Below, piece by piece: positions 50,856 through 60,253 of a stretch of 64,000 nucleotides of DNA. The stretch is from Gemmatimonadaceae bacterium (GTDB lineage: Bacteria; Gemmatimonadota; Gemmatimonadetes; Gemmatimonadales; Gemmatimonadaceae), in contig DASQFN010000014.1 of assembly GCA_035633115.1 (NCBI GenBank), positions 48,001 to 112,000 of the forward strand, given 5' to 3'. The first letter of the stretch is position 1. Every line of letters starts with the position of its first letter. The notes under the pieces are model-generated. The model was given only the letters and a program-made list of their open reading frames with translations, had not been told where the DNA came from and searched no databases. The position numbers and the translations under genes are program-made.

Positions 50856-51871
50856 GCGATGGCACCCGGCTGAGGGCGGCGATAGTCGGGGCTGGTCTCA
50901 TGGGCAAATGGCACGCGGACGCCGTCAGAAAAGTTGGCGGAGTCGTTGCGATCGTGGCCGACAAGGATCCGTCTCGTGCCTACGGTTTCGCCCGGGAGCT
51001 TGGCGTCGGCGCGGCATCCACCGGCTCGGTCGGCGCAGCGCTCTCGGGTGACCTCGTGGACGTCGTCCACATCTGCACGCCTCCCTCGGATCATCCCGCG
51101 ATTGTTCGGTCGGCGCTGGTGGCCGGACTGCACGTCATCTGCGAGAAGCCGCTTGCGGAAACAGCGGCGACTACTGCCGAGCTGCACGCGGAAGCGACAG
51201 AGCGAGAGCTGCTGCTTTGTCCGGTCCATCAATATCTGTTTCAGGAGGGCGTGATGCGTCTCACGCGGCGCCTGCCGCAGCTTGGCCGACTCACGTCAGC
51301 GGCAGCTTTCATGTCCAGCGCCGGCTCTGACGGAGGCGACGACGCCGCGCGCGACCGACTGGCCATGGACGTCCTGCCGCATCCTCTATCTCTTGTTGGG
51401 CGACTGATCCCGGGAAGTCTGGCCAACACGAGCTGGAATGTGACTCGGGCGCAGTCCGGCGAGATGCAGGCGGTCGGCACTCACCAGGGAGCGTCACTCT
51501 CGATTCAGATCTCGACTCACAGCCGGCCGCCTGTCAACGCGTTGCGTTTAACCGGTGAGCGGGGAACAGCAAACCTCGACCTGTTTCATGGCTTCGTGTC
51601 GTTCGATGATGTAGGAGCTTCACGCTTCGGCAAGATCATCCACCCATTCGCTGCTTCGGGTCAAACTCTGGCTGCGGCAAGCTCGAATCTGCTGCGGCGC
51701 GCCTCGCGCCGTGAGCAGGCGTTCCCGGGTCTTCGCGAGCTCATCCGCAGGTTCTACGCGGCCGTGGGGGCGAAGGAAGCGTCGCCCATCGGCTCGACTG
51801 AATCAACCGACGTGGCCGCTGCCCGCGACGCGATCGTCGCCGCGTTCCGGCGCGAGGGCGCCGTCGGCTAG
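50852..51871 (+). CDS. Gfo/Idh/MocA family oxidoreductase (second copy)
   Basis: A 339-residue relative of the preceding gene, from ATG 50852. Rossmann motif VGAGLMGKWHADAV, then HICTPPSDHPAIV and CEKPLAETA with the catalytic Lys. The second domain reads MDVLPHPLSLVGRL, with a His-Pro in the equivalent place. The two proteins are diverged paralogues and may form a hetero-complex or run two successive steps. Convergent with the GT2 that follows. Confidence 0.84.
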   Translation: MSDGTRLRAAIVGAGLMGKWHADAVRKVGGVVAIVADKDPSRAYGFARELGVGAASTGSVGAALSGDLVDVVHICTPPSDHPAIVRSALVAGLHVICEKPLAETAATTAELHAEATERELLLCPVHQYLFQEGVMRLTRRLPQLGRLTSAAAFMSSAGSDGGDDAARDRLAMDVLPHPLSLVGRLIPGSLANTSWNVTRAQSGEMQAVGTHQGASLSIQISTHSRPPVNALRLTGERGTANLDLFHGFVSFDDVGASRFGKIIHPFAASGQTLAAASSNLLRRASRREQAFPGLRELIRRFYAAVGAKEASPIGSTESTDVAAARDAIVAAFRREGAVG

Positions 51872-51884
51872 ATTGATTGCCCGT

Positions 51885-52808
51885 TCAGTCGCCGGGTTGC
51901 GGCCCGGCCATACCACGCTCTGAGGCGGCCTCCATTGTCGCGGGAGCTTTCCGAGTGAGATATCCGAGTGCTTCGCCAATCGACCATGCGAGCACCAGAG
52001 CGGCAATGTCCGGAAGCGAGCGCAGGAACCTTCGCGCCCTCCTGTCATCTCGGGCTGAGGCACGGGCCATTCGTGCAATGAGAAGCAGGGGTAGCAAGGG
52101 TGAGGCGATAAGCAATCGAAGCCGGCTGCCATCGTGCGGCGGCTCGATTCTGCGACAACCATAATATCGTCCGAACGAGTATCGCTCGCGCAGCGCATCG
52201 CTGCGATGTACCCTGCGTCCGGCTCGAACAGACGCACGCGGCTCCATCCATAGTGGAGCGCCCTGTCTCGCAAGTGCCGTATGAATCCGGGTCTCGTGGA
52301 ACGACGTGTCCCAAGGCTCATCGAGAGACTCCAGATTGCTGCGTCGGTATGCGACGTTGCATACGCTCAGCGAGTCGGCGATTCCCGCCGTGAGCGGCGC
52401 CTGATACCTGTAGAAATCCACGTAGTAAAATGCCCAGTCGAAAGCCGTCATGTCCTCGGGGTCCAGCGGATCGACCGCTCCGCCAACCGCGCTTCCGTTG
52501 CGCTGTACCGTGCGGGTCAGACTCTTCACCCACTCGCTGTCGGGAACGCAATGATCTTCTGTGAGGAGGATTACGTCGCCGCGAGCGCCGGCCAGCGCTT
52601 TCGCGGCGAGCTCCACGGGCGAGGTCACGCCTTCATGAATCCTGATTTGCGCATCCGGAAAGCGTTGTCGCACGTTTCCGAGTTCACCGAGCGTCGGCGC
52701 GGCAGCGATCACGATGTCGAATTCGGGGGCCTCGTGCTGATGTGACAGGGCATTCAGACAGCGTTCCAGATGCGACTCGCCGCAGATAGCGACGACTGCT
52801 ACCGACAC
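51885..52808 (-). CDS. Family 2 glycosyltransferase with C-terminal membrane segments
   Basis: A 307-residue GT2. It starts SVAVVAICGESHLERCLNAL and has GDVILLTEDHCVPDSEWVK, where EDH occupies the DxD position. SLSVCNVAYRRSNL and FHETRIHTALARQG follow. The region FGRYYGCRR and C-terminal hydrophobic segments (LLIASPLLPLLLIARMA; LVLAWSIGEALGYL) mirror the GT2 at the start of the island. Acceptor is unknown. It ends 13 bases from the convergent oxidoreductase gene. Confidence 0.8.
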   Translation of the reverse strand: MSVAVVAICGESHLERCLNALSHQHEAPEFDIVIAAAPTLGELGNVRQRFPDAQIRIHEGVTSPVELAAKALAGARGDVILLTEDHCVPDSEWVKSLTRTVQRNGSAVGGAVDPLDPEDMTAFDWAFYYVDFYRYQAPLTAGIADSLSVCNVAYRRSNLESLDEPWDTSFHETRIHTALARQGAPLWMEPRASVRAGRRVHRSDALRERYSFGRYYGCRRIEPPHDGSRLRLLIASPLLPLLLIARMARASARDDRRARRFLRSLPDIAALVLAWSIGEALGYLTRKAPATMEAASERGMAGPQPGD

Positions 52809-52882
52809 CGAAACCGGCTGTGCATTCCCGCTTTGGCGATTTCGAGCGGTGGCCGTTGCCCGCTCCGGACCGCGTCGTGCGT

Positions 52883-54085
52883 TCAGCGCAGCGCTCCGCT
52901 GCGGTCGCGGCTCACAATGTGTTGCCTATCGAGAACCGGCAGCTCCCGCGGGCGCCGCCAAACCCTGCCACCCACCATTGCGCGCGCCAGCTGAGCCGGC
53001 TGGTACGTGATGCTCGGCCACATGAAGACTTCGGTGGTGCAGTGGCACTCCCTGTTGGCGATCGACTGCCTCAGCCTCGTGGCCTCCTCTGATGCCCAGA
53101 TTTCGCGGAAAGTGTTTCGCCTCAGATTGCCGAGCGGCGCGTGTTGCTCGCATACGGCGACGTCGCCATTGGCATGGACCACGGCGGCGAGCCGGCCGGC
53201 CGTGCACGGGATTACCTGTCGGTCTTCTCTCGCCGTCTTCACCTTGGCCCACTGAAGCATCGGCTCGACGATTGCGCCGTAGCGTCCCTCCTCGCGCGGC
53301 GCCCAGAGCCGCCTGATGTACTCGTACAGCTCCTCGTATTGCTCGAGCAACGGCCCCTTCAGCGAAGGATTCTTACGGTCGCCGCGGATGAGGGCGAGGT
53401 TATGATGATCCATCTGCGGACAGCGCTCATAAAGAAATGTCGTCAGCTGACGGATCTGATCCATATTGATATCGGTCGCAGTCGAGATGCAATGGATCCG
53501 CAGTCGCTCGTCGGATTTCTGCAGCTCGGCAAGCGCGTCGTAAGTCTCCATGGCCTTCTCGAACGAGCGGCGGGTGACTCTGAAGTTGTCGTGAAATTCG
53601 GGCATTCCGTCGAGCGAGATCTCGACCACGAAGAGCTGGAGCAACTTCTCGGCGAGAGTGCGTGAGATTTGTTCTACTGCGCGCGCGGTGAAATAGGCGT
53701 TCGTTGGAACGTAGATCTGCTTGACTCCGTTGTGCCGGATGAATTGCGCACAGATCTCGGCGAACTCCGGACGGAGAAACGGCTCACCGCCTGAGAGATT
53801 GAGATTCTCGATCGGACCAAGCTCCCGCGACAAGGCGAAGAGCTCGTCACGCGTCAGGTCGTCCTTCTTGTTGAGCGCCGTCCAGTAGAAGCAATGCTCG
53901 CACTTCATGTTGCAGATCGAGTTGATGAACAGCACGAGAAACGGCGGCGTCTCGACGCCCAGGTAGGCGTCGCTCGTCAGCCTGATATGGCGGCTAACCC
54001 GCTGCGCGGCGTTCACGGCCGATCTCTCATTGCTATCTTCTGGTAGTCGGAATTGCGTGCAGGATGGGACGTCGCTGCCGGACAA
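52883..54085 (-). CDS. Radical SAM/SPASM protein
   Basis: A 400-residue radical SAM enzyme. The CxxxCxxC iron-sulfur motif is CNMKCEHC (Cys58, 62, 65), followed by [15 protein letters not shown]-terminal SPASM-type Cys set includes IPCTAG, AVCEQH, LGNLR and ECHCTTE, for extra clusters. It may modify a peptide, lipid or sugar; no peptide substrate gene is seen next to it. The start is uncertain: ATG 54085 overlaps the divergent gene, and GTG 54016 would avoid that. Confidence 0.82.
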   Translation of the reverse strand: MSGSDVPSCTQFRLPEDSNERSAVNAAQRVSRHIRLTSDAYLGVETPPFLVLFINSICNMKCEHCFYWTALNKKDDLTRDELFALSRELGPIENLNLSGGEPFLRPEFAEICAQFIRHNGVKQIYVPTNAYFTARAVEQISRTLAEKLLQLFVVEISLDGMPEFHDNFRVTRRSFEKAMETYDALAELQKSDERLRIHCISTATDINMDQIRQLTTFLYERCPQMDHHNLALIRGDRKNPSLKGPLLEQYEELYEYIRRLWAPREEGRYGAIVEPMLQWAKVKTAREDRQVIPCTAGRLAAVVHANGDVAVCEQHAPLGNLRRNTFREIWASEEATRLRQSIANRECHCTTEVFMWPSITYQPAQLARAMVGGRVWRRPRELPVLDRQHIVSRDRSGALR

Positions 54086-55147
54086 CGACGCAGAGTCAGT
54101 TTAGGTGGCATCTCCACCAGGAACAAGGGAGTATTTGCTCTGGGGCCGCATCACGCCGTAACGAGGTGGATAGAGGCGCTGCTCGTCTGTCCCGCATGCC
54201 ACGGTGACGTCGCGCGCTCCGCCGATTTCTACCGGTGTGCGTCCTGCGCCGCGGCATATCCCATAAGGCATGGAGTTCCCGATTTCAGGCTCTGGCCCGA
54301 TGAGTACGTGTCGGTTGCGGACGAGCTGGCGAAGATCGACAGGCTCTTCGCTCCTCCCGCGCCGACCTTTCGTCAGCTTCTCACCAGGTACTACGACCTG
54401 TCACCGGAGAGTCCGCGCAAGCTCAACGTCCGTTACGTCGCCGCCATCGAGAACAGTGCCACAAGAGATGAGGCGCTTCTCCGAAAGCTGCGCAACGCAT
54501 TTCCCGATGTTGGGCGCACGCGTTTTCTCGATCTCGGCTGCGGCACCGCCGCGCTTGCTCTCGCGGCGTCGAAGGAATTCGCCGAAGTGGTGGCTGTCGA
54601 TGCTGCGCTGCGTTGGCTCCTCGTTGCCCGCCAGCGGCTGAACGAAGCGGGCGCGCCGGCTGTAGGAGTCGCTTTGATCTGCGCGAATGCGGAGGCGCTC
54701 CCATTCCGCCTGGCGACTTTCGACGCCGTGATGGCCGACTCGGTGCTCGAGCACGTGCGAGACAGCACACGGATGCAAAGCGAGACGATGCGGGTTCTGC
54801 GGGGCGGCGGAGCATTCCTGTTCACAACGAACAACAGATTCAGCATCCTTCCGGAGCCGCACGTTCGTATCCTCGGGTTCGGGCTCATCCCCCGCAGATG
54901 GATGGAAAGGATGGCTTTGGCGCTCCGAAAAACCCCGTACAAGGCGCGCCTTCACTCCCGGCGCGAGCTGCGTCGACTTTTTCGCGACACCGGGCGGGTG
55001 GAGCTGCCCGTTTACGAGCCGGGCGAGCTGGGCGAGCGGAACGAACGGGCTCGACGAATCTGGGAGATGATGCGACACATACCGCTGCTTCGATGGATGA
55101 TGGGCCCAATCGTACCGCAATACTTCATCAGCGGAAGAAAGAGCTAG
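54053..55147 (+). CDS. Methyltransferase with N-terminal zinc ribbon (Trm112-like)
   Basis: A SAM methyltransferase with CPACHG...CASC zinc ribbon near its N-terminus. SAM motif I is [16 protein letters not shown], then [14 protein letters not shown] and [20 protein letters not shown] 54053 gives 364 residues but overlaps the divergent gene. CTG 54140 has AAGGGAG eight bases upstream and would start just before the zinc ribbon. It is a paralogue of the frameshifted gene at 61518-62572. Substrate unknown. Confidence 0.78.
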   Translation: MRAGWDVAAGQRRRVSLGGISTRNKGVFALGPHHAVTRWIEALLVCPACHGDVARSADFYRCASCAAAYPIRHGVPDFRLWPDEYVSVADELAKIDRLFAPPAPTFRQLLTRYYDLSPESPRKLNVRYVAAIENSATRDEALLRKLRNAFPDVGRTRFLDLGCGTAALALAASKEFAEVVAVDAALRWLLVARQRLNEAGAPAVGVALICANAEALPFRLATFDAVMADSVLEHVRDSTRMQSETMRVLRGGGAFLFTTNNRFSILPEPHVRILGFGLIPRRWMERMALALRKTPYKARLHSRRELRRLFRDTGRVELPVYEPGELGERNERARRIWEMMRHIPLLRWMMGPIVPQYFISGRKS

Positions 55148-55160
55148 GAAGCAAGTCGTC

Positions 55161-55802
55161 TCACTGGCGGATGCCACTCGCTCGAGAGCGGCGTCCCTGA
55201 AGCTGGATCTGGCATGCGACAGCTACGATGAGCACAAACGGTAGGATCAGACGCCATGTCGCTCTATCCACTGCGAGATAAAGGGCTCCATGGACAACCA
55301 CCAACGCGAAGAGCAGATAATTCAACCGCTGAATCCGCTTCCATCGCGCGGTCCCCAGACTTCGCAGGGCCAGGTCGTTCGAGATCGCGAGCAGCAGCAC
55401 AAGCAGCAAAGTCGCCGCAAGGCCGGTGTAATTCGCCGAAAGAAACGCAATCGCACCTTTCGAAAGAGCACCCATCTCCGTATCAGGAACGAAATAACGC
55501 ACGACCTGTCCACGCATATGGACCTGCAGGCCAACGACCGTATGCATGAGTCCGCCGATCGCCGCCCAGATGCCGATGTCTCGACGCAGGTTTGTGCTCA
55601 CGGGAGTCGCCCGTCCGCTTCGATCGCTCAGCGGACCCACGAGCAGGGTAGCGGCGAGAAGCAGCAGCCCGACGTAAGCCGTCGCCACGCTGAGCCGTTG
55701 CGCGGGCGGTCCATCAATCGCGAGATAGAGAACGGAAGTGCCGCCCAGGAAAAGCGCTGCGAGCGAAACGTTCCGTAAGAGGCGTCGCGAAACTCCCCGC
55801 AC
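55161..55802 (-). CDS. Ferric-reductase-like heme membrane protein (MsrQ-like)
   Basis: A 213-residue polytopic protein with about six membrane helices. Candidate heme-ligand His residues occur in LMHTVVGLQVHM and VVVHGALYLAV. The layout resembles the ferric-reductase-like transmembrane family, including MsrQ, which passes electrons to the methionine sulfoxide reductase MsrP. No msrP is adjacent, so the partner is unknown. It is convergent with the methyltransferase. Confidence 0.6.
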   Translation of the reverse strand: MRGVSRRLLRNVSLAALFLGGTSVLYLAIDGPPAQRLSVATAYVGLLLLAATLLVGPLSDRSGRATPVSTNLRRDIGIWAAIGGLMHTVVGLQVHMRGQVVRYFVPDTEMGALSKGAIAFLSANYTGLAATLLLVLLLAISNDLALRSLGTARWKRIQRLNYLLFALVVVHGALYLAVDRATWRLILPFVLIVAVACQIQLQGRRSRASGIRQ

Positions 55803-55831
55803 GCGTTACGACCTGGAGTCAGACGGTGCCG

Positions 55832-56143
55832 TCAGCTCTCCGAGCGCGCCAATGCATTGTATACGGAGCCGATCAACCGTCCAACCGCATAACCGATGAC
55901 GAACGCATAGGCGAAGCCGATGAACGCGCCGCCTACCGTGACGCGATATCCCGGGAGGAACACCCACAGCATACCGAGGTGAGGTCCAACCCTCGGTCCC
56001 CCGCGCATCACAAGAACTATCGTCCCGAGAAACAGCACCGCCCCGAAAAGCAATCCGACGGCGATTCCCCATGCGCGCGCGTTCAGACGCAAAAGCGTCG
56101 TTTTGACCTCGTCCTGTGTCTCCACCATCTTCGCCTCGTTCAT
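55832..56143 (-). CDS. Small membrane protein (paralogue of the next gene)
   Basis: A 103-residue protein with a polar N-terminus and two hydrophobic regions (AWGIAVGLLFGAVLFLGTIVLVM; GGAFIGFAYAFVIGYAVGRLI). It matches the gene at 56144-56548 in the order of its features: RA[FW]G start, P-rich turn, a GY[DR] motif and a GA[LF]IG second helix. The two genes abut (one base apart), so they look like a tandem duplication. Function is unknown. Confidence 0.6.
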   Translation of the reverse strand: MNEAKMVETQDEVKTTLLRLNARAWGIAVGLLFGAVLFLGTIVLVMRGGPRVGPHLGMLWVFLPGYRVTVGGAFIGFAYAFVIGYAVGRLIGSVYNALARSES

Positions 56144-56548
56144 CTAGATGTGATCCAGGAAATCACGAGTCGTGTCGAGCTCGGCTCGAGTTCGAAGAAT
56201 GAAAAGCGATATTGCCAGCGCCAGGTTTCGTGTGAATGCCACGAACCAGCCCGCTGCGAACCCCACTGCGAATCCCCACGCCAGTCCGATCAACGCGCCT
56301 TCCCACGTCAGATCGTAGCCTACGAAGTACTGGGCAAGCAGCCGAAGACCACGCCACGGCGTGCCGCGGAGAAGATCAATTGCCGTAACCGTGAAAATTC
56401 CCAGCCCCGTCACAGTACCGATGGCCACACCAAATGCGCGCTTGTCAACCGGGGCGAACAGAAGCGTCGTCGACGGCGGTAGTGATGGCTCGTCCTCCCC
56501 GGCGGGAATCGGGGCCGCGCTCGGCGTGATGGATTTGTCTACGGTCAT
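56144..56548 (-). CDS. Small membrane protein (paralogue of the previous gene)
   Basis: A 134-residue protein with a longer Pro/Ser-rich N-terminus. Its two hydrophobic regions are RAFGVAIGTVTGLGIFTVTA and GALIGLAWGFAVGFAAGWFV, followed by a short C-terminal helix. Its stop is next to the start of its paralogue, and its own start overlaps the flavoprotein gene by four bases. The chain of overlaps suggests a three-gene unit with the oxidoreductase upstream. Confidence 0.6.
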   Translation of the reverse strand: MTVDKSITPSAAPIPAGEDEPSLPPSTTLLFAPVDKRAFGVAIGTVTGLGIFTVTAIDLLRGTPWRGLRLLAQYFVGYDLTWEGALIGLAWGFAVGFAAGWFVAFTRNLALAISLFILRTRAELDTTRDFLDHI

Positions 56549-58035
56549 GCCGCCGCCGTAGTCCGATCACTCGGAGAGCTCTCGACGCGCTGCTCTTCGT
56601 GATACTCGAGATCGGTGTTGACCTCCCACAGATCGTGCGCCGCGCCCTGCATGTTCTCGATGGCGAGCATTGCCGTGTACATCGAGTGATCCTGGTTGTT
56701 GTACTTGTGCATTCCGTTTCTGCCCACGGTATGCAGATTCTCGATGGGGTCGATGTACTTCCGGACAGCGTCCAGATTCTCGCGGTAGGTCGAGTCGTAA
56801 ATCGGATAAGCCTTCGGCATTCGAACTACCGCGCCATCGACGACTTTCGCCGACCTGGCCAGCCCGAGGGTCTCGAGCTCACGCATGCCGAGCTCGAGCA
56901 GCTCCGCGTCGCTGCTGTTCCAGAGCTCGTCACCGTGGAAGCAGAAGTATTCCATGCCAATGCAGCTTTGGCCTGCGTGGGGAACCATCGCGGCGCTCCA
57001 GTTCCGGAAATTCTGGATGCGTCCCACTGTGACACCAGGGGTGTGCACATATATCCAGTTGTCGGGAAACAGATTCTCTTTGTCGAGAATGAGCGCCACG
57101 AGAATGAAATCGCGATAGGTCAGCGCCTCCGCCGCCTCGAGCGCCTCGGGAGGTCGGTTGGGCCCCAACGCCTGCACGAGTGAACGAAGGGACATCGTCG
57201 TTATGAAATGCTCGGCTTCAATGCGACGTGTTCCGCCTGGCGTATCCACTGTAGCGGCGACGACGCGCGTGCCGTCCGTCTCGAGGCCCGCAACCTGATG
57301 ATCGAGGAGCACCGTGCCGCCGAGCTGCGCCACTCTCGCCGCGCACTCCTCCCACATCTGCCCCGGCCCAAGGCGAGGGTACTTGAACTGCTCGATCAGC
57401 GTCTTGATCGCAGGCGCGCGGCGATTGAGAGAAGTAGCCGAAAGAATTGCGTGAGCGAGTGAGAGCCCCTGAATGCGCTGCGCGGCCCACTCGGCCCTGA
57501 TCTCGGTGCAGGGTACGCCCCAGACCTTCTCCGTGTACGTCTTGAAGAAGATCCGGTAGAGGCGGTGGCCGAAACGATTGGAGACCCACTGCTCGAAGTT
57601 CTCCTCGACCGGATGGGGCGACATGCGAGCGTGCACGTAACTGAAAACGATCATCGCCGCCTGCCACCACCCGAGTCCCGCAAGGGCATTGCTCGCCTTG
57701 AGTGGGTAGTTGAAGAACTTCCCGTTGTAGAGGATTCGGGACAGCCGGGGAACGTCGATCAGCTCGTCGCCAAGCAGCTCTTCCCATAACGACTGAACAG
57801 CGGAGATCTTCGTGAAGAATCGGTGACCGCCAATGTCGAACCGGTAATCCTTGTAACGAGCGGTGCGCGAAATGCCTCCGACTACAGTATCCGCTTCGAG
57901 CACGGTCACCTGGTAGCCCTGCTTCACCAGCAGATACGCAGCCGTGAGGCCGGCCGGCCCGGCACCGCAGACGATGATACGATCGCCCGGCCTCAACTGC
58001 CTCGCGCTCCCCGCCTCCGATGCTCCCAGCTTCAT
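56545..58035 (-). CDS. FAD-dependent oxidoreductase, UDP-galactopyranose-mutase/amine-oxidase-like
   Basis: A 496-residue flavoprotein. The FAD-binding Rossmann motif VCGAGPAGLTAAYLL is followed by VLEADTVVGGISRT and the GGHRFFTK segment typical of Glf- and HemY-related proteins. The C-terminal part has DGAVVRMPKAYPIYD and LHTVGRNGMHKYNNQDHSMYTAM, which contacts FAD. It could isomerise a nucleotide sugar or oxidise a carotenoid- or lipid-type substrate. The saccharide context favours a sugar role, but this is inference. Confidence 0.75.
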   Translation of the reverse strand: MKLGASEAGSARQLRPGDRIIVCGAGPAGLTAAYLLVKQGYQVTVLEADTVVGGISRTARYKDYRFDIGGHRFFTKISAVQSLWEELLGDELIDVPRLSRILYNGKFFNYPLKASNALAGLGWWQAAMIVFSYVHARMSPHPVEENFEQWVSNRFGHRLYRIFFKTYTEKVWGVPCTEIRAEWAAQRIQGLSLAHAILSATSLNRRAPAIKTLIEQFKYPRLGPGQMWEECAARVAQLGGTVLLDHQVAGLETDGTRVVAATVDTPGGTRRIEAEHFITTMSLRSLVQALGPNRPPEALEAAEALTYRDFILVALILDKENLFPDNWIYVHTPGVTVGRIQNFRNWSAAMVPHAGQSCIGMEYFCFHGDELWNSSDAELLELGMRELETLGLARSAKVVDGAVVRMPKAYPIYDSTYRENLDAVRKYIDPIENLHTVGRNGMHKYNNQDHSMYTAMLAIENMQGAAHDLWEVNTDLEYHEEQRVESSPSDRTTAAA

Positions 58036-58105
58036 GGGGCCGAAATCGTCGGAGCGGCCAGCGGTGTGGCTGTCGAGAGGTTCGAGCTGAACTGGACGGA
58101 ATCGG

Positions 58106-59797
58106 TCACTGAGGATTCCTTAGTCGGTAGACCCGCGCTTTGGCGCGCTCGGTAGACCGCGAGAAGACGCGCTCGTAGGCAAACGGGCCGACACTATCGA
58201 TTCGTTTGCGGAACCGGCTATCCCAGCTCTCGAAGTCCTGGCAGACGTCCACCGTTCCACATTCGACAAGAACATATATGTCGTACTGGCGCGCGGCCAC
58301 GGCCAGCGTGCTGTCGGCATGGTAGTAGTCGAGGCCGGCAATTGCTTTCCAGCGGCCTCCCTCTCCAGGGCCTCCGATCAGCAGCGATCGATCCCTGGGC
58401 AGAGTCTCGAGATACCGACGAAGGTCCCCGAAGGTCGAGACGACCTCGCCGACATATCCCCTGGTCTGACCGATGGAGATCGCGGCACCGCGATCAACAG
58501 TCGTTCCGGCCACGCGCTGTGAGCGCAGGAAAAGCAACCCAAGGACGAGTGCCCCAGCCAGCCCCACCGAGACGATCGCAGGAACCCGTACCGGTCTGAG
58601 TCTCCTCGTCACGGGCTCGAGCAGTGCGGCCGCACCCACATAAAAGAATATCCAGATGAACGGCTGGTACGGCATGAGGTAGCGCCTTGTACTTGGAATC
58701 ATCACAGTGAGCACCGGGAGCGCAGCCAGGAAATACAAGATCTCAGGCATGAATCGGCGACGCGCGCGCCACATTCCATACATGAGCACGAGCGAGATTC
58801 CTACGCCGGCAGCGGTGATTGCCATGTCTCCCATCGTCGCGCCGAAAGCCGGGTTGAACGCGCCTTTCGTTATCGGATACTGCGCAAACGCCAGATGGTA
58901 AACCGGAATTATGCTCGACGGCAGCGCGACTCCCATGAGATTGAGGAGCATCCCCGTCTTGCTCGCGCGGCGGAGGAATATGAATGGCTCCGGCAGGTAC
59001 CTGTTGACGAGTGGACCCCAGTTGAGTGCGATCAGCACTGCTACGGCCGCGATCGCGCCGAGCCCCGTGAGGACTTTCACGCGACGCGGAAGAGCGTGGC
59101 TTCGTGGTCGTCCGGCGGCGAGCACTCCCGCGTAAACAGCGAGCACAGGCGCCGTGAACTTCACCAGGAACGCCATCGCGAACAGAGCCGCGACTCCCGC
59201 AATCGCGAGTGCTCTCCTGCCGAATGGTCGATCTGAAGTGAGGAGGCGAGTTGCCAGAATTATCACCCCGAGCGTAAACGCCGCATACGGTGCGTCGGCC
59301 AGCGGCGCGAACACATTGGCCACCCAGTTCGGATTGATCAGCAGGAATCCGAATGTGAATCCGATGGCGATCCAGTGCCTCGAGCGCGGCAGAGCCCAGG
59401 ACAACACGTAGGCGAACATCACCGCGATGATGAGCAGAAGGACGATGTTCGACAGCTGGATTGCCCGCAGCTGGTTGTCGAAATCGCTGAACATCATCAT
59501 GAACGGAGCCCGCATGACCCCGGGCATCGCGACGTAATTGAACGGGACTCGGTTGATTGCGGTTCGGGCGACCGTATGTCCCGTTTCCGCGAAGGCCAGG
59601 CCCTTGAGCCAATAGAGGAGCGGATCGGTCTGCAGGCGCGGATAGAAATACGCGGGATCGACGGCGAGTACGCCGATCAGAAGGACGATGACGAAGACTC
59701 CGCCGAAGACCGTCAGGGCCTGCCATTCGCGGCGGACAAACGAGACCGGCGATTCCAATTCCCGATGGAATTGGTAGGATGATTTTATGGCTTCCAA
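58106..59797 (-). CDS. Polytopic GT-C-like glycosyltransferase (ArnT/GT39-type)
   Basis: A 563-residue integral membrane protein with about ten to twelve helices. The N-terminal region has an acidic motif after the first helix (AVDPAYFYPRLQTDPLLYW), where GT-C enzymes keep catalytic Asp/Glu. Helices include VLLLIIAVMFAYVLSWAL and PFIWIFFYVGAAALLEP; a soluble C-terminal domain follows from about residue 440. It may add a sugar from a polyprenyl donor on the periplasmic side. Specific role unknown. Confidence 0.65.
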   Translation of the reverse strand: MEAIKSSYQFHRELESPVSFVRREWQALTVFGGVFVIVLLIGVLAVDPAYFYPRLQTDPLLYWLKGLAFAETGHTVARTAINRVPFNYVAMPGVMRAPFMMMFSDFDNQLRAIQLSNIVLLLIIAVMFAYVLSWALPRSRHWIAIGFTFGFLLINPNWVANVFAPLADAPYAAFTLGVIILATRLLTSDRPFGRRALAIAGVAALFAMAFLVKFTAPVLAVYAGVLAAGRPRSHALPRRVKVLTGLGAIAAVAVLIALNWGPLVNRYLPEPFIFLRRASKTGMLLNLMGVALPSSIIPVYHLAFAQYPITKGAFNPAFGATMGDMAITAAGVGISLVLMYGMWRARRRFMPEILYFLAALPVLTVMIPSTRRYLMPYQPFIWIFFYVGAAALLEPVTRRLRPVRVPAIVSVGLAGALVLGLLFLRSQRVAGTTVDRGAAISIGQTRGYVGEVVSTFGDLRRYLETLPRDRSLLIGGPGEGGRWKAIAGLDYYHADSTLAVAARQYDIYVLVECGTVDVCQDFESWDSRFRKRIDSVGPFAYERVFSRSTERAKARVYRLRNPQ

Positions 59798-59947
59798 GTT
59801 GCGGGCTTATCCTCGCGGGCTCGTAGCGTGCCGGACGCGCAAGCCCGGGGGACGGACGCGCACTTCCGTTTGTTCGGCGGTCGGACAATAATTCTTCACG
59901 AGTCTCCAGGCAATGATCGAGAACTGAACTGAGCGAGAGGACGGCGT

Positions 59948-60253
59948 ATGGCAATCGAAGAAAAACCGAGCAGGAACGAGGACGAATACTTTGCCCGTCT
60001 CGACGCGGAGCTGATGAAGGAACGCCGCGTGAAACTCGACGTCGAGCGGCTCAAGCAGGAGCGGTCGTCGCATCTTAACAAATGCCCGAAATGCGGCTGC
60101 GATCTGCGGGAGCGCGAGCACAATCACATCAAGGTGGACGAGTGCGAGGAATGCGGCGGCATGTGGCTCGACAAAGGCGAGCTCGAGATGATAGAGGAGT
60201 TCGACCGCCGCGGAACCGGGCTCATGTCGTCGCTGTTCCGGCCGCGACGGTGA
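59948..60253 (+). CDS. TFIIB-type zinc-ribbon protein
   Basis: A 101-residue protein from ATG 59948 with a ribosome binding site GAGAGGA. A charged helical N-terminus is followed by a zinc ribbon: CPKCGCDL and, after about 20 residues, CEECGGMWLDKGELE, the zf-TFIIB family signature. The tail is basic. Function of this family is poorly known. It overlaps the next gene by four bases. Confidence 0.8.
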   Translation: MAIEEKPSRNEDEYFARLDAELMKERRVKLDVERLKQERSSHLNKCPKCGCDLREREHNHIKVDECEECGGMWLDKGELEMIEEFDRRGTGLMSSLFRPRR

